Source: Arenimonas donghaensis DSM 18148 = HO3-R19 (GTDB lineage Bacteria > Pseudomonadota > Gammaproteobacteria > Xanthomonadales > Xanthomonadaceae). Taken from it: DNA of 64,000 nucleotides. The notes below the pieces were generated by a model. It made no database searches. It was given only the letters and a program-made list of their open reading frames with translations, and was not told where the DNA came from. Numbering within the stretch: position 1 is the stretch's first letter; each line of letters opens with the position of its first letter. A program made the position numbers and the translations under genes. The stretch is taken from contig NZ_AVCJ01000012.1 in assembly GCF_000743535.1 (NCBI RefSeq), forward strand, positions 283,363-347,362, in the 5' to 3' direction. Of the stretch, positions 1 to 8,198 are shown piece by piece.

Positions 1-1610
1 CCTGGCTGACCGAAGCGGCCTACCGGATGATCCAGAACAACCTCGACCCGGAGGTCGCCGAGAATCCGGCCGAACTGGTGGTCTACGGCGGCATCGGCCG
101 CGCCGCCCGCGACTGGGCCAGCTACGACGCCATCCTCGACAGCCTGCGCACGCTCGAAGACGACCAGACCCTGCTGGTGCAGTCGGGCAAGCCGGTCGGC
201 GTCTTCCCCAGCCACGCCGATGCGCCGCGGGTGCTGATCGCCAACTCCAACCTGGTGCCGCACTGGGCCACCTGGGACCACTTCCACGAACTCGATGCCA
301 AGGGCCTGATGATGTACGGCCAGATGACGGCCGGCAGCTGGATCTACATCGGTTCGCAGGGCATCGTGCAGGGCACCTACGAGACCTTCGTCGAGATGGG
401 TCGCCAGCATTACGGCGGCAATCTTGCCGGCCGCTGGATCCTCACCGCCGGCCTGGGTGGCATGGGCGGGGCGCAGCCGCTGGCGGCCTCGCTGGCCGGG
501 GCCTGTTCGCTGAACATCGAATGCCAGCAGTCGCGCATCGACATGCGCCTGCGCACGAAATACGTGGACGAACAGGCCACCGACCTCGACGACGCCTTGG
601 CGCGCATCGAGCGCTACACCAGCGGCGGCCAGGCCAAGTCGATCGCGTTGCTGGGCAATGCCGCCGAGATCCTGCCCGAACTGGTGCGTCGCGGCGTGCG
701 CCCCGACGCAGTCACCGACCAGACCTCGGCCCACGACCCGCTGCACGGCTACCTGCCGGCCGGCTGGACCCTGGAGGAGTGGTTCAGCGAACAGAAGAAC
801 AACCCGCAGAAGGTCATCGACGCCGCCAAGCATTCGATGCGCACGCACGTCGAGGCGATGCTGAACTTCGAGGACATGGGCGTGCCCACCTTCGATTACG
901 GCAACAACATCCGCCAGATGGCCTTCGACGTCGGCTGCAAGGATGCGTTCGACTTCCCGGGCTTCGTGCCGGCCTACGTGCGGCCGCTGTTCTGCCGTGG
1001 CATCGGCCCGTTCCGCTGGGTTGCGCTCAGTGGCGACCCGGAGGACATCTACAAGACCGATGCCAAGGTGAAGGAACTGATCCCCGACAACCCGCACCTG
1101 CATCGCTGGCTGGACATGGCGCGCGAGCGCATCAGCTTCCAGGGCCTGCCGGCGCGCATCTGCTGGGTCGGCCTGGGTGACCGCCACCGGCTGGCGCTGG
1201 CCTTCAACGAAATGGTTCGCAACGGCGAAGTCAGCGCGCCGATCGTCATCGGCCGCGACCATCTTGATTCGGGCTCGGTCGCCAGCCCCAATCGCGAAAC
1301 CGAAGCCATGATGGACGGCAGCGACGCCGTGTCCGACTGGCCGCTGCTCAACGCCATGCTCAACGTCGCCGGTGGCGCCACCTGGGTGTCGCTGCACCAC
1401 GGCGGCGGCGTCGGCATGGGCTACAGCCAGCACAGCGGCGTGGTGATCGTCGCCGATGGCAGCGAGGCTGCCGACCGGCGTTTGGCGCGGGTGCTGTGGA
1501 ACGACCCCGGCACCGGCGTCATGCGCCATGCCGACGCCGGCTACGAGATCGCCAAGGCCTGCGCGCGCGAGCAGGGGCTGAAGCTGCCCATGCTGGGGCA
1601 GGGCGAATGA
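1..1610 (+). CDS. hutU: urocanate hydratase (urocanase), 5' end outside window
   Basis: Urocanase converts urocanate to imidazolonepropionate in cytoplasmic histidine degradation, using NAD+ as an electrophilic cofactor. The reading frame is already open at base 3 and continues unbroken before the first internal ATG at 27, and the residues just upstream (WLTEAAYR) match the usual urocanase N-terminus. The gene is therefore truncated by the window edge, with roughly 20 residues missing from a family length near 555. Visible hallmarks are the NAD-binding [10 protein letters not shown] stretch near base 455, the [14 protein letters not shown] block and the conserved LFCRGIGPF cysteine segment near base 990. 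The stop overlaps the next start by ATGA. The next gene is not a hut gene, and a hutG candidate lies 44 kb away. Confidence 0.97.
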   Translation, partial: WLTEAAYRMIQNNLDPEVAENPAELVVYGGIGRAARDWASYDAILDSLRTLEDDQTLLVQSGKPVGVFPSHADAPRVLIANSNLVPHWATWDHFHELDAKGLMMYGQMTAGSWIYIGSQGIVQGTYETFVEMGRQHYGGNLAGRWILTAGLGGMGGAQPLAASLAGACSLNIECQQSRIDMRLRTKYVDEQATDLDDALARIERYTSGGQAKSIALLGNAAEILPELVRRGVRPDAVTDQTSAHDPLHGYLPAGWTLEEWFSEQKNNPQKVIDAAKHSMRTHVEAMLNFEDMGVPTFDYGNNIRQMAFDVGCKDAFDFPGFVPAYVRPLFCRGIGPFRWVALSGDPEDIYKTDAKVKELIPDNPHLHRWLDMARERISFQGLPARICWVGLGDRHRLALAFNEMVRNGEVSAPIVIGRDHLDSGSVASPNRETEAMMDGSDAVSDWPLLNAMLNVAGGATWVSLHHGGGVGMGYSQHSGVVIVADGSEAADRRLARVLWNDPGTGVMRHADAGYEIAKACAREQGLKLPMLGQGE

Positions 1611-2374
1611 CCGGCGCATTCCTGGCCGTCCTGCTGTCCGTTGCCGGGGCGGCGCCAGGCCCGGTTGCGGTGGCTGCCGACGCGTGTCCGGAGCCTCGCA
1701 TCGTCCAACCGCGTTATCCGCTGGACCTGGCCCGGGCGAACAAGACCGGCCTGGTCCTGGTCGGCGCCCGTTTCGACGATTGTGGCCGGATCATCGAAAC
1801 CCGGATCGACGAGGGCTCCGGGCGCAGGCAGTTCGATGAAGCGGCCAATGACTCCGTGGCGCTTTACGTGCTCTCCGAACAGCAGCGTGCCAAGGCAGAG
1901 GACGGATGGGTGCAGGTGCCGGTCAAGTTCGGCGGTTTCCGCAACGTCGAGGCTCGCAAGATTCCCTGGCCGCGCTCGCATCGCAAGCCGCGTTATCTTC
2001 CGGAAACCGAGCCGCTGCCGTTCGACAGCATCCAGGCTTTCAAGGAGGCCAAGGTCACCGACCAGCGCCATTTCCTGCATCCGCCCTATGGTCGTTCGGC
2101 CGATGCGTCCGGCCGGATCATGCAGACCTGGATGAATCCTCAAAATGATGACCCGTCGGTGTTCTGGCTGATGTACAACATCCAGCCGCCCTTGAATGCC
2201 TCGCCGGCCGACAGGACGATCACCGCGGCGATCGCCCGCTATCGCCTGGTCGAAGAAGACGGCGTGCCGGTGGTCCGGCTGGGCGTGCTTTGCGAACGGC
2301 CGGCGGACGAGTGCGAGCGGCTTCGCGAGTTCCTTTCCAAGGGGCTGCCGTTCGCCAAGCCGCGGCGAGGCTGA
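1607..2374 (+). CDS. secreted protein with TonB C-terminal-like domain
   Basis: This encodes 255 residues. The start was chosen at the ATG overlapping the hutU stop (ATGA). A short hydrophobic Sec-type leader occupies residues 1-23 or so. Residues 30-110 resemble the TonB C-terminal fold: a [14 protein letters not shown] opening, a central glycine-bearing strand ending in DDCGRI, and then an alternating stretch with [10 protein letters not shown], as in energy-transducing TonB-family proteins. No proline-rich spacer or transmembrane anchor beyond the leader is visible, so it is not a full TonB. The C-terminal 140 residues are not recognised. Coupling to hutU suggests co-transcription, but a role in histidine use is not evident. 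It is probably a periplasmic protein of unknown function. Confidence 0.75.
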   Translation: MTGAFLAVLLSVAGAAPGPVAVAADACPEPRIVQPRYPLDLARANKTGLVLVGARFDDCGRIIETRIDEGSGRRQFDEAANDSVALYVLSEQQRAKAEDGWVQVPVKFGGFRNVEARKIPWPRSHRKPRYLPETEPLPFDSIQAFKEAKVTDQRHFLHPPYGRSADASGRIMQTWMNPQNDDPSVFWLMYNIQPPLNASPADRTITAAIARYRLVEEDGVPVVRLGVLCERPADECERLREFLSKGLPFAKPRRG

Positions 2375-2468
2375 TGCCGGGCGGGATCCGCCGCCCACGA
2401 CGGTTTCCACACTGGCGCGCAGGCACGGGCTCGCCGAAGATGCGGCCATTCCTCCTGGAGATCCCCAC

Positions 2469-2843
2469 ATGATCGGTTACGTCACCCTCGGCACCAACGA
2501 CATGGCGCGGGCCTGCGCCTTCTACGACGCGCTGCTGGCTGAAATGGGCGCCAAGCGCATCATGGAAGGCGAACGATTCGTCGCCTGGGGCACCGACAGG
2601 CAGTCGCCCAGCGTCGGCGTCATCACTCCCTTCGACAAACGGGACGCCACCCCCGGCAACGGCACCATGGTCGCGCTGGCCGTGCGCACGCCCGCGCAGG
2701 TGGATGCGCTCCACGCCAGGGCCCTGGCCCTGGGCGGCACCGACGAAGGTGCGCCGGGCGATCGCTTCAAAGGTTTCTACGCCGCTTACTTCCGCGACCC
2801 GGACGGCAACAAGCTCAACTTCTTCTGCATGGGCGGCGCCTGA
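2469..2843 (+). CDS. VOC (glyoxalase/bleomycin resistance) family protein
   Basis: A 124-residue single-module member of the vicinal oxygen chelate superfamily. The opening MIGYVTLGTNDMARACAFYD and the closing YFRDPDGNKLNFF are the characteristic beta-alpha-beta-beta-beta halves of a VOC module. The retained DPDGN motif and downstream strand fit cytosolic glyoxalase-like proteins. The metal ligands expected of a true glyoxalase I are not obvious, so the substrate cannot be named. It stands 94 bp after the preceding gene, with GGAG about eight bases before the ATG. Confidence 0.9.
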   Translation: MIGYVTLGTNDMARACAFYDALLAEMGAKRIMEGERFVAWGTDRQSPSVGVITPFDKRDATPGNGTMVALAVRTPAQVDALHARALALGGTDEGAPGDRFKGFYAAYFRDPDGNKLNFFCMGGA

Positions 2844-2901
2844 AGACACCGGGCTCGCCCAGGCTACTTGCAGTGGCCGGCGCCGAGGCTGCCTTTCCGT
2901 G

Positions 2902-3126
2902 TCACTGCACAGCGGTGCGCACGAAAATTTCGTAGCCATCCCAGCGGACCACCTGCCCGCCGCGGATCTTGGCGGTCTTGCGCAGTTCGACCTGGCCGTC
3001 GACGGTGACCTCGCCGCTGGCGACGATGGCCTTGCCCATGCCGCCGCTGCCGCAGACGCCGGCCAGCTTGAGCAGGTCGTTGAGCGCGACGTGTTCGCGT
3101 TCGAGCTCGAAATCAATGCGGGTCAT
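2902..3126 (-). CDS. small S4-domain RNA-binding protein (YbcJ-like)
   Basis: A 74-residue protein consisting almost entirely of one S4 RNA-binding domain: an N-terminal acidic strand, a helix ending [15 protein letters not shown], then the S4 signature [23 protein letters not shown]. It is the same size as E. coli YbcJ and related free-standing S4 proteins that bind structured RNA. The exact RNA target is not known from sequence. The start ATG overlaps the stop of the upstream DUF188 gene by four bases, so the two are translationally coupled on the minus strand. Confidence 0.88.
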   Translation of the reverse strand: MTRIDFELEREHVALNDLLKLAGVCGSGGMGKAIVASGEVTVDGQVELRKTAKIRGGQVVRWDGYEIFVRTAVQ

Positions 3127-3593
3127 TCGGACTCCGTCGTGCGTGCAGGGGGTCGCCGGGCCAGCCAGCGGTCGAGGGCATTGCCGAACGCCTGGCGATC
3201 ACGGGCGTGGAAGCCGGCCGGGCCACCGGTGTTGACGCCGGAGCCGCGCAGTTCGTCCATGAAGTTTCGCATGGTCAGGCGCTGGGCGATGGTATCTGCG
3301 GTATAGAGTTCGCCGCGCGGGTTGAGCGCCAGCGCGCCCTTCTCCAGGACCAGGGCGGCCAGCGGGATATCGGCGGTCACCACCAGGTCGCCCGGGGCGC
3401 AGCGCTCCACGATCTCGCTGTCGGCCACGTCCAGCCCGCCGGAAACCTGCATCGAGGTGATGAATCGCGAAGGCGGCGTGCGCACCCAGCTGTTGGCCAC
3501 CAGGGTCACCGGGATCCGCGCGCGCTCGGCGGCGCGGAACAGGATGTCCTTGATCACGTTGGGGCAGGCGTCGGCGTCGACCCAGATATTCAT
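3123..3593 (-). CDS. DUF188 (YaiI/YqxD) family protein
   Basis: A 156-residue protein of the YaiI/YqxD family (UPF0178). The signature opening [18 protein letters not shown], the internal [22 protein letters not shown] segment and the DELRGSG-containing C-terminal half are clear. The fold is PIN-like, and a nuclease activity has been suggested for the family but is not established. It is coupled through ATGA to the downstream small S4 protein, an association that hints at RNA metabolism. Length is normal for the family. Confidence 0.92.
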   Translation of the reverse strand: MNIWVDADACPNVIKDILFRAAERARIPVTLVANSWVRTPPSRFITSMQVSGGLDVADSEIVERCAPGDLVVTADIPLAALVLEKGALALNPRGELYTADTIAQRLTMRNFMDELRGSGVNTGGPAGFHARDRQAFGNALDRWLARRPPARTTESE

Positions 3594-3636
3594 GCATTCG
3601 CGGTCTGGAACGGGTTCACAGGATACGCGGTTGCCT

Positions 3637-4533
3637 TCAGGGTCCGAAACGCGCGACGTCCGCCATCAGCCAGTCGGCGAACGCCTGTCCCGGTGCCGAC
3701 AGGCGGCGGTGCGTCGGATAAACGATGTAGTAGTTCCAGCGTGAAGGCATGCCCGGCAGGGCCAGTACCCGCAGCCGGCCGTCGGCCAGGAGGGGTGCAA
3801 GGATGCGTTCGCGGGCCAGTGCCACGCCCAGGCCCAGCGCGGCGGCCAGTATGGCGTCGGTGGTGTCGCTGAACTGGTAGCGTTCGGGCGGCGTCGCGCC
3901 GTGCACACCCGCGGCCCGGAACCAGTCGTGCCAACCCTGGTGCGCCTTGTCGGCAATGAGCGGCAGGGTCACGAGGTCGGCCGCGCACCTGACCGCGGCC
4001 AGGCCCGGAAGGCGTGGCGACGCCACCGGACGCATCGTGTCGTCCATCAGCGGCAGCGCGGCGAGTCCGGACCATTGGCCGGGGCCGTGCCGGATGCCCA
4101 GGTCGTGGCCCCCCTCCTCGAATCGGCTCAGGGTGGCTTCGGTGTCGAACACCAGCCCGATGCCAGGGTGTTGTTCGACGAAGCGGTGCAGGCGTGGCAG
4201 CAGCCAGGTGTTCAACACCGAATGCAGGGTGGTGACGCGGACTTGGACCCGCTCGTTCCTGCTGGCGCGCAGGCCATTGAGCACGGATTCCATGTCCGCC
4301 AGCGCGTTGCCGGCGGCGTCGGCCAGCTGGCGGCCCTCCTGGGTGAGGGTGACGCCGCGCGCGTGGCGCCGGAACAGGGCCACGCCCAGGCGGGATTCCA
4401 GCTTGCGTACATGGTGGCTGACCGCGCTGGAAGTCAGGTGCAGTTCTTCGGCGGCATGGGTGAAGTTCTGGTGCCGGGCAGCGGATTCGAAGGCTGCAAG
4501 GGCCGGAAGCAGGTCGGAACGGACGCGCGTCAT
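3637..4533 (-). CDS. LysR-type transcriptional regulator (GcvA-like)
   Basis: A 298-residue LysR regulator. The winged HTH spans residues 5-64 ([17 protein letters not shown] ... [21 protein letters not shown]), followed by a linker helix and a periplasmic-binding-protein-like effector domain. The [14 protein letters not shown] and [10 protein letters not shown] stretches are typical of the GcvA/AmpR-like subgroup. I chose the ATG at 4533 because the HTH begins immediately after it; an in-frame ATG at 4608 would add 25 atypical residues. It is divergently transcribed from the EamA exporter starting at 4627, the classic arrangement in which a LysR protein controls its neighbour. The regulated substrate is unknown. 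Confidence 0.93.
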   Translation of the reverse strand: MTRVRSDLLPALAAFESAARHQNFTHAAEELHLTSSAVSHHVRKLESRLGVALFRRHARGVTLTQEGRQLADAAGNALADMESVLNGLRASRNERVQVRVTTLHSVLNTWLLPRLHRFVEQHPGIGLVFDTEATLSRFEEGGHDLGIRHGPGQWSGLAALPLMDDTMRPVASPRLPGLAAVRCAADLVTLPLIADKAHQGWHDWFRAAGVHGATPPERYQFSDTTDAILAAALGLGVALARERILAPLLADGRLRVLALPGMPSRWNYYIVYPTHRRLSAPGQAFADWLMADVARFGP

Positions 4534-4542
4534 GAGCAACAA

Positions 4543-4603
4543 ACCATGCTTGTGGCAATGCCGGAAAGTATGCGCTTGTGGGCCTCTCCGGGCCAACGAT
4601 AAT
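4543..4603 (+). promoter_or_regulatory. divergent LysR/EamA control region: promoter and direct repeat
   Basis: A sigma-70-like promoter for the EamA gene is visible: TTGTGG at 4576-4581, a 16-bp spacer, and GATAAT at 4598-4603. The octamer GCTTGTGG occurs twice on the same strand, at 4548-4555 and 4574-4581, with starts 26 bp apart, and the second copy runs into the -35 element. Two helically phased half-sites in a 93-bp divergent interval are plausible LysR contacts, but the assignment is inference. Confidence 0.45.
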
Positions 4604-4626
4604 GGCACCAGTCACCAACCCGGCTA

Positions 4627-5541
4627 ATGACGATGAAGAATCCGCCACCCCTTGCCCACGTCGTGCCGGCACCGCCGGTGCGCGGCTGGGTAACGCCCCT
4701 GGAACTGTTGCTGCTGTCGGCGGTCTGGGGCGCGTCCTTTCTCTTCCAGCGGGTGGCCGCGCCGGAGTTCGGGGCGGCACCGCTGGTTGAACTGCGCCTG
4801 CTGTTCGGTGCGCTGGTGCTGCTGCCCTTCCTGTGGCTGGCGCGCGTGCACCTGCCCTGGCGGCTCTGGCCAAGGCTCGCGCTGATCGCGGCGATCAATA
4901 CGGCCGTTCCCTTCACCTTGTTTGCCTGGGCCGCGCAACGCGCGCCGGCGGGGGTAGGTGCCATCACCAATGCCATGGCGGTGTTGTTCGCGGCGCTGGT
5001 GGCCTTCCTGTTCTTCGGCGAGCGCATCGCGCCCCGCAAATGGTTCGCGTTGGTCCTTGGCTTCGTCGGCGTCGTGGTGCTGGCCAGCGACAAGACCAGC
5101 GGAGGTGAGGTTGGTGCGGCCGCGGCCGCGGGGGCGCTTGCGGCCTTCCTGTACGGGGTGGGTGCCAACCTCGTGCCGCGCTGGTTCGCCGGCTTGCCGC
5201 CGGTAGCGGTGGCGGCCGCGACCCTGGTGTGCGCTTCACTGATGACGCTGCCCTTCGCCCTGGTCTCCTGGCCCAAGGGATCGGTGTCCGGTGCCGCCTG
5301 GGGCTCGGCAATCGCCGTGGGCGTACTCAGCACCGGCTGGGCGTACGCGATGTATTACCGCCTGATCCAGCGGGTAGGCGCGGCGCGGGCCGTCACCGTG
5401 ACCTATCTCATTCCGCTGATGGCGGTTGCGTGGGCCTGGAGCCTGCTGGGCGAGGCCCTTACCTGGCCCATGGCGGCTGCCTGCGTGCTGATCCTGGGCA
5501 GCGTGGCGGTCAGCCAGCGCTCCGCCGCCGCGAGAGGTTGA
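4627..5541 (+). CDS. EamA/DMT family exporter
   Basis: A 304-residue inner-membrane protein with about ten hydrophobic segments arranged as two EamA repeats, the organisation of drug/metabolite transporters. Recognisable pieces are LLLSAVWGASFLFQR in the first helix, AVLFAALVAFLFFGERI at the end of the first repeat and VTYLIPLMAVAWAWSLLGEALTW in the second. Substrate specificity cannot be read from sequence; relatives export amino acids or metabolites. It is divergent from the LysR regulator at 3637-4533, which probably controls it. A second ATG lies six bases inside, at 4633. Confidence 0.92.
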   Translation: MTMKNPPPLAHVVPAPPVRGWVTPLELLLLSAVWGASFLFQRVAAPEFGAAPLVELRLLFGALVLLPFLWLARVHLPWRLWPRLALIAAINTAVPFTLFAWAAQRAPAGVGAITNAMAVLFAALVAFLFFGERIAPRKWFALVLGFVGVVVLASDKTSGGEVGAAAAAGALAAFLYGVGANLVPRWFAGLPPVAVAAATLVCASLMTLPFALVSWPKGSVSGAAWGSAIAVGVLSTGWAYAMYYRLIQRVGAARAVTVTYLIPLMAVAWAWSLLGEALTWPMAAACVLILGSVAVSQRSAAARG

Positions 5542-5561
5542 GCCGGGGCGCAAAAACGGGG

Positions 5562-5610
5562 CAAAAAGAAGGCAGGGCCAACTGTCCCGAAAACAGTGGA
5601 ATGCCCTGCC
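5562..5610 (-). terminator. candidate intrinsic terminator, minus strand
   Basis: Read on the minus strand, GGCAGGGC at 5610-5603 pairs with GCCCTGCC at 5578-5571. An inner ACTGT/ACAGT stem is separated from the outer stem by a small asymmetric bulge. TTCTTTTTGC follows at 5570-5561, giving a GC stem with a T-rich tail. No such tail exists on the plus strand. The nearest minus-strand gene ends at 5873, about 260 bp upstream, so it terminates either a long 3' UTR or a separate small transcript. Confidence 0.6.
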
Positions 5611-5872
5611 AAAGGTGGTCAACGCCAGGGGGCGGTTGACTGCAAATTGGTCTCCGGGCGGCTCGACGAGGAGAAGAACGCGACCGGACGTGGGCAATGG
5701 ACCATTTCCCGGGTCGGTCGCGCAAGACAGCGGGGCTGCCCTTTGGGGCGAAGACTGCTAAGCAGGACTAACGGTGGTCCCCTAGTCCCTTGAATGTGCT
5801 GGAGGGGGTGGCCGGAATTGAGCGAATCAGGACAAGGTGAGGTAAGAAACGCTCACCCGGTTAGCCGTGATG
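5611..5872. other. gene-free interval with local secondary structure
   Basis: No convincing protein frame is present in these 262 bases. Short stems are visible: CTGCT-A-AGCAG at 5755-5765, GGACTA/TAGTCC at 5765-5788, a GCCC/GGGC stem at 5738-5749 and GGTGAG/CTCACC near 5836-5857. Together with the minus-strand terminator at 5562-5610 this could be a small RNA or a processed 3' UTR of the MFS gene. I could not match it to 6S RNA, tmRNA, RNase P RNA or 4.5S RNA. Confidence 0.35.
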
Positions 5873-7183
5873 TCAATCCTGCTTGGCCAGACTACCGTTG
5901 GCCGCCTCGCGTTGGCCCTGGGCGCGTGCCAGTCGGGCGCCCGTAAAGGCCCAGGCGAGGGCGACGCCGGCACCGGCCACGGCCACCACCGCCGGATTCG
6001 AGGCGAAGGCGTCGATGCCTGCCTTGACCCAGCCGCTGACGGCATCGGCGCCGCGGTATACGGCGGTGTCGATGACGTTCTTGGCCTTGTACTTGGCGGT
6101 CGGTGCGACGACGGTGAACAACATTTCGCGGCCCGGGCGGGCCAGCGCGTATTCGCCGGCGCGCCGGGTCACCATGACGATGGCCAGCACCGCGAAGGTC
6201 GGTGCCACCGCCAGCCACAGGAAACCGCCGACCATCACCACCGGCACCGTAGTCAGCAGCACCACCAGCCCCAGGCGCCGGACGATGCGGCCGGTCAGGA
6301 AGAGCTGGGTGAAGATGGCGATCGTCTGCACCACGGTGTCGAGCAGGCTGAAGACCCGGGTCTGGTCGACCGGGTCGGGGAAGTGCATTTCGACCAGGCG
6401 GGCCTGTTCGAAGTAAAGGAAGGTCGTCACCGTCGCCAGCAGCACGACGAAGGTCGCGATGCCCAGCAGGTAGGGCGACGCCAGCACCGTGCCGATGCCT
6501 TCGAAGGGGTTGCCGCCCAGCGGCGCCCGTCGCGCCATCACTTCGGTCGGGTCCAGTGGATGGCGGTCGCGCCAACCCTGCAGCCAGATCGCGGCACCGG
6601 CGGAACCGAGCAGGAATACCGTCGCCAGCGCCATCAGCCCGCCATGGCCCAGCGGCCCGACCAGCACCAGGCCCAGCAGCGGACCCAACAGGCCACCGGC
6701 GCTGGCGCCGGCCGCCATCAGGGCGAAGGTGCGCTTGGCCTGGCTGGCCGGGAACAGGTCGGCCAGCACGCTCCAGGCCACGGAGATCGCCAGCAGGTTG
6801 AACACCGACAGCCAGATGTAGAACGCGCGTGCCAGCCAGGCGTTTTCCGGCGCGGCATGGATGGCCGCCGCGAAACCCAGCAGGTTCAGCGCGAAGAAGC
6901 CGTAGGTCCAGGGCAGGATGCGCCGGCGCCGGACGGCGGCGGCGACGGTGCCGAACAGCGGGATCGCGATCAGGGTGACGATGAAGGTGCCGGTGAACAG
7001 CCACTGCAGGTTGCGCACGCCACCGGCGATACCCATGGTCTCGCGCACCGGGCGAAGCATGAAGTAACCGGCGAACAGCAGCAGGAACATCGCCATGCCG
7101 GCCACCACGGCCGGCAGTTCCCCGGGTTCGATGCCGAGGACCCGGGCGAGCAGCCGGTGCACGTCACCCGGTTCCCGTTCCAT
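5873..7183 (-). CDS. MFS-type transporter related to nucleotide (Npt/Tlc) carriers
   Basis: A 436-residue polytopic membrane protein with about twelve hydrophobic segments. The FAGYFMLRPVRETMG segment near residue 40 and the C-terminal AGEYALARPGREMLFTVV ... KYKAKNVIDTAVYRGAD block are hallmarks of the bacterial branch that resembles ATP/ADP (Tlc/Npt) translocases. Free-living bacteria carry these as uncharacterised MFS proteins, so nucleotide exchange should not be assumed. The gene is followed by a gene-free stretch of about 260 bp and a terminator. Its upstream neighbour, the aldo/keto reductase, ends two bases before it starts, so the two are probably co-transcribed. Confidence 0.85.
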   Translation of the reverse strand: MEREPGDVHRLLARVLGIEPGELPAVVAGMAMFLLLFAGYFMLRPVRETMGIAGGVRNLQWLFTGTFIVTLIAIPLFGTVAAAVRRRRILPWTYGFFALNLLGFAAAIHAAPENAWLARAFYIWLSVFNLLAISVAWSVLADLFPASQAKRTFALMAAGASAGGLLGPLLGLVLVGPLGHGGLMALATVFLLGSAGAAIWLQGWRDRHPLDPTEVMARRAPLGGNPFEGIGTVLASPYLLGIATFVVLLATVTTFLYFEQARLVEMHFPDPVDQTRVFSLLDTVVQTIAIFTQLFLTGRIVRRLGLVVLLTTVPVVMVGGFLWLAVAPTFAVLAIVMVTRRAGEYALARPGREMLFTVVAPTAKYKAKNVIDTAVYRGADAVSGWVKAGIDAFASNPAVVAVAGAGVALAWAFTGARLARAQGQREAANGSLAKQD

Positions 7184-7184
7184 G

Positions 7185-8108
7185 TCAGGCGAACATCGCC
7201 GTCAGCTCGGCGCGCTGCGCCGCATCGAGCGTGGCCGCACTGCCGGCGCGCAGGTTGTCGCTCTGGCGGTGGGGTTTGCCGGTGGCCGGGATGACGACGG
7301 TGACGGCGGGATGGCTGAGCGCGAACTTCAGGAACATCTGCGCCCAGGACGTGACGCCGACCTCCGCGGCCCAGCCTGGCAGGGGCTGCCCCGAGACGCG
7401 GGAGAACAGTTTTCCGTCGTCGAACGCCCGGTTGACCATCACCGCCACGCCGTTGTCGGCGGCGGTCGGCAGCACCCGCTTTTCGGCGTTCGGTGCGCCC
7501 ACGGCGTAGTTGACCTGCACGAAGTCGGGTTTTTCGACGGCGATGATGTCGGCCAGGGTGTCGTGGGAATCGTCGCGGAAGTGGGTGAGCCCGACGTATT
7601 TCACCTTGCCCTGGGCCTTGAGTTCGCGCGCCAGGGCCAGCTGGGTCTTCCAGTCGCGCAGGTTGTGCACGGCCAGCAGCTCGACCTTGTCGGTGCGCAG
7701 GCGCCGCAGCGAATCGGCGAACTGCGCCTCGCCAGCCGCACGGTTGTCGGCGGCCAGTTTGGTGGCCAGGAAGACCTGGTCGCGCAGGTCCAGTTCGGCC
7801 ATCAGGTCGCCCAGCACGTCTTCGGCGTTGCTGTAGTTGGGCGAGGTGTCGATGACGCTGGCGCCGCCGGCGACGAAGCGCCGGAGGACCTCCCTGAGCG
7901 GTTCCCGGCCGGCCAGGTCGACCTCGAAGCTGCCGGAGGTTCCCATGCCGATGACCGGGATTTTCTCGCCGGTCGAGGGAATGGCGCGCCGGCTCATGCC
8001 GGCGGCGGCTGGCGTGGACGTGGTGTCGGAGAGTGCGAACGCGGGCCGCATCGCCGCGGCGGCGGCGATGGCGACGGTCGCGGACAGGAATTCACGACGA
8101 TTGGCCAT
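7185..8108 (-). CDS. Tat-exported aldo/keto reductase
   Basis: A 307-residue NADPH-dependent aldo/keto reductase preceded by a twin-arginine leader: NRREFLSATVAIAAAAAM at residues 3-20 carries the RR-x-F-L Tat motif. Catalytic elements are present in order: Asp and Tyr in IDTSPNYSNAE, Lys in LATKLAADN, and His in LLAVHNLRDW. The C-terminal VIPATGKPHRQSDN is the cofactor-binding loop. Secretion of a folded NADPH enzyme is unusual but known for a clade of exported AKRs. The substrate is unknown. It lies immediately upstream of the MFS transporter on the same strand. Confidence 0.9.
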   Translation of the reverse strand: MANRREFLSATVAIAAAAAMRPAFALSDTTSTPAAAGMSRRAIPSTGEKIPVIGMGTSGSFEVDLAGREPLREVLRRFVAGGASVIDTSPNYSNAEDVLGDLMAELDLRDQVFLATKLAADNRAAGEAQFADSLRRLRTDKVELLAVHNLRDWKTQLALARELKAQGKVKYVGLTHFRDDSHDTLADIIAVEKPDFVQVNYAVGAPNAEKRVLPTAADNGVAVMVNRAFDDGKLFSRVSGQPLPGWAAEVGVTSWAQMFLKFALSHPAVTVVIPATGKPHRQSDNLRAGSAATLDAAQRAELTAMFA

Positions 8109-8198
8109 GGCGGGCTCCTGGGTCGGTGGCGGACGGCCGATGCTCGCGCAGACTACGTGAACTTTCCGTTCAACCGCCCCTGCCGGTGGTCAGGGGCC

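Noticed and set aside
2220..3116. Long minus-strand frame running antisense through the VOC gene into the S4 gene region.
   Set aside because: The shorter in-register S4 gene at 2902-3126 has a clear domain; the longer frame is compositionally noise.
5611..5872. A possible 6S RNA, tmRNA, RNase P RNA or 4.5S RNA in the gene-free interval.
   Set aside because: No conserved core of these RNAs could be matched on either strand, and the usual neighbours are absent; kept only as an unspecified structured region.
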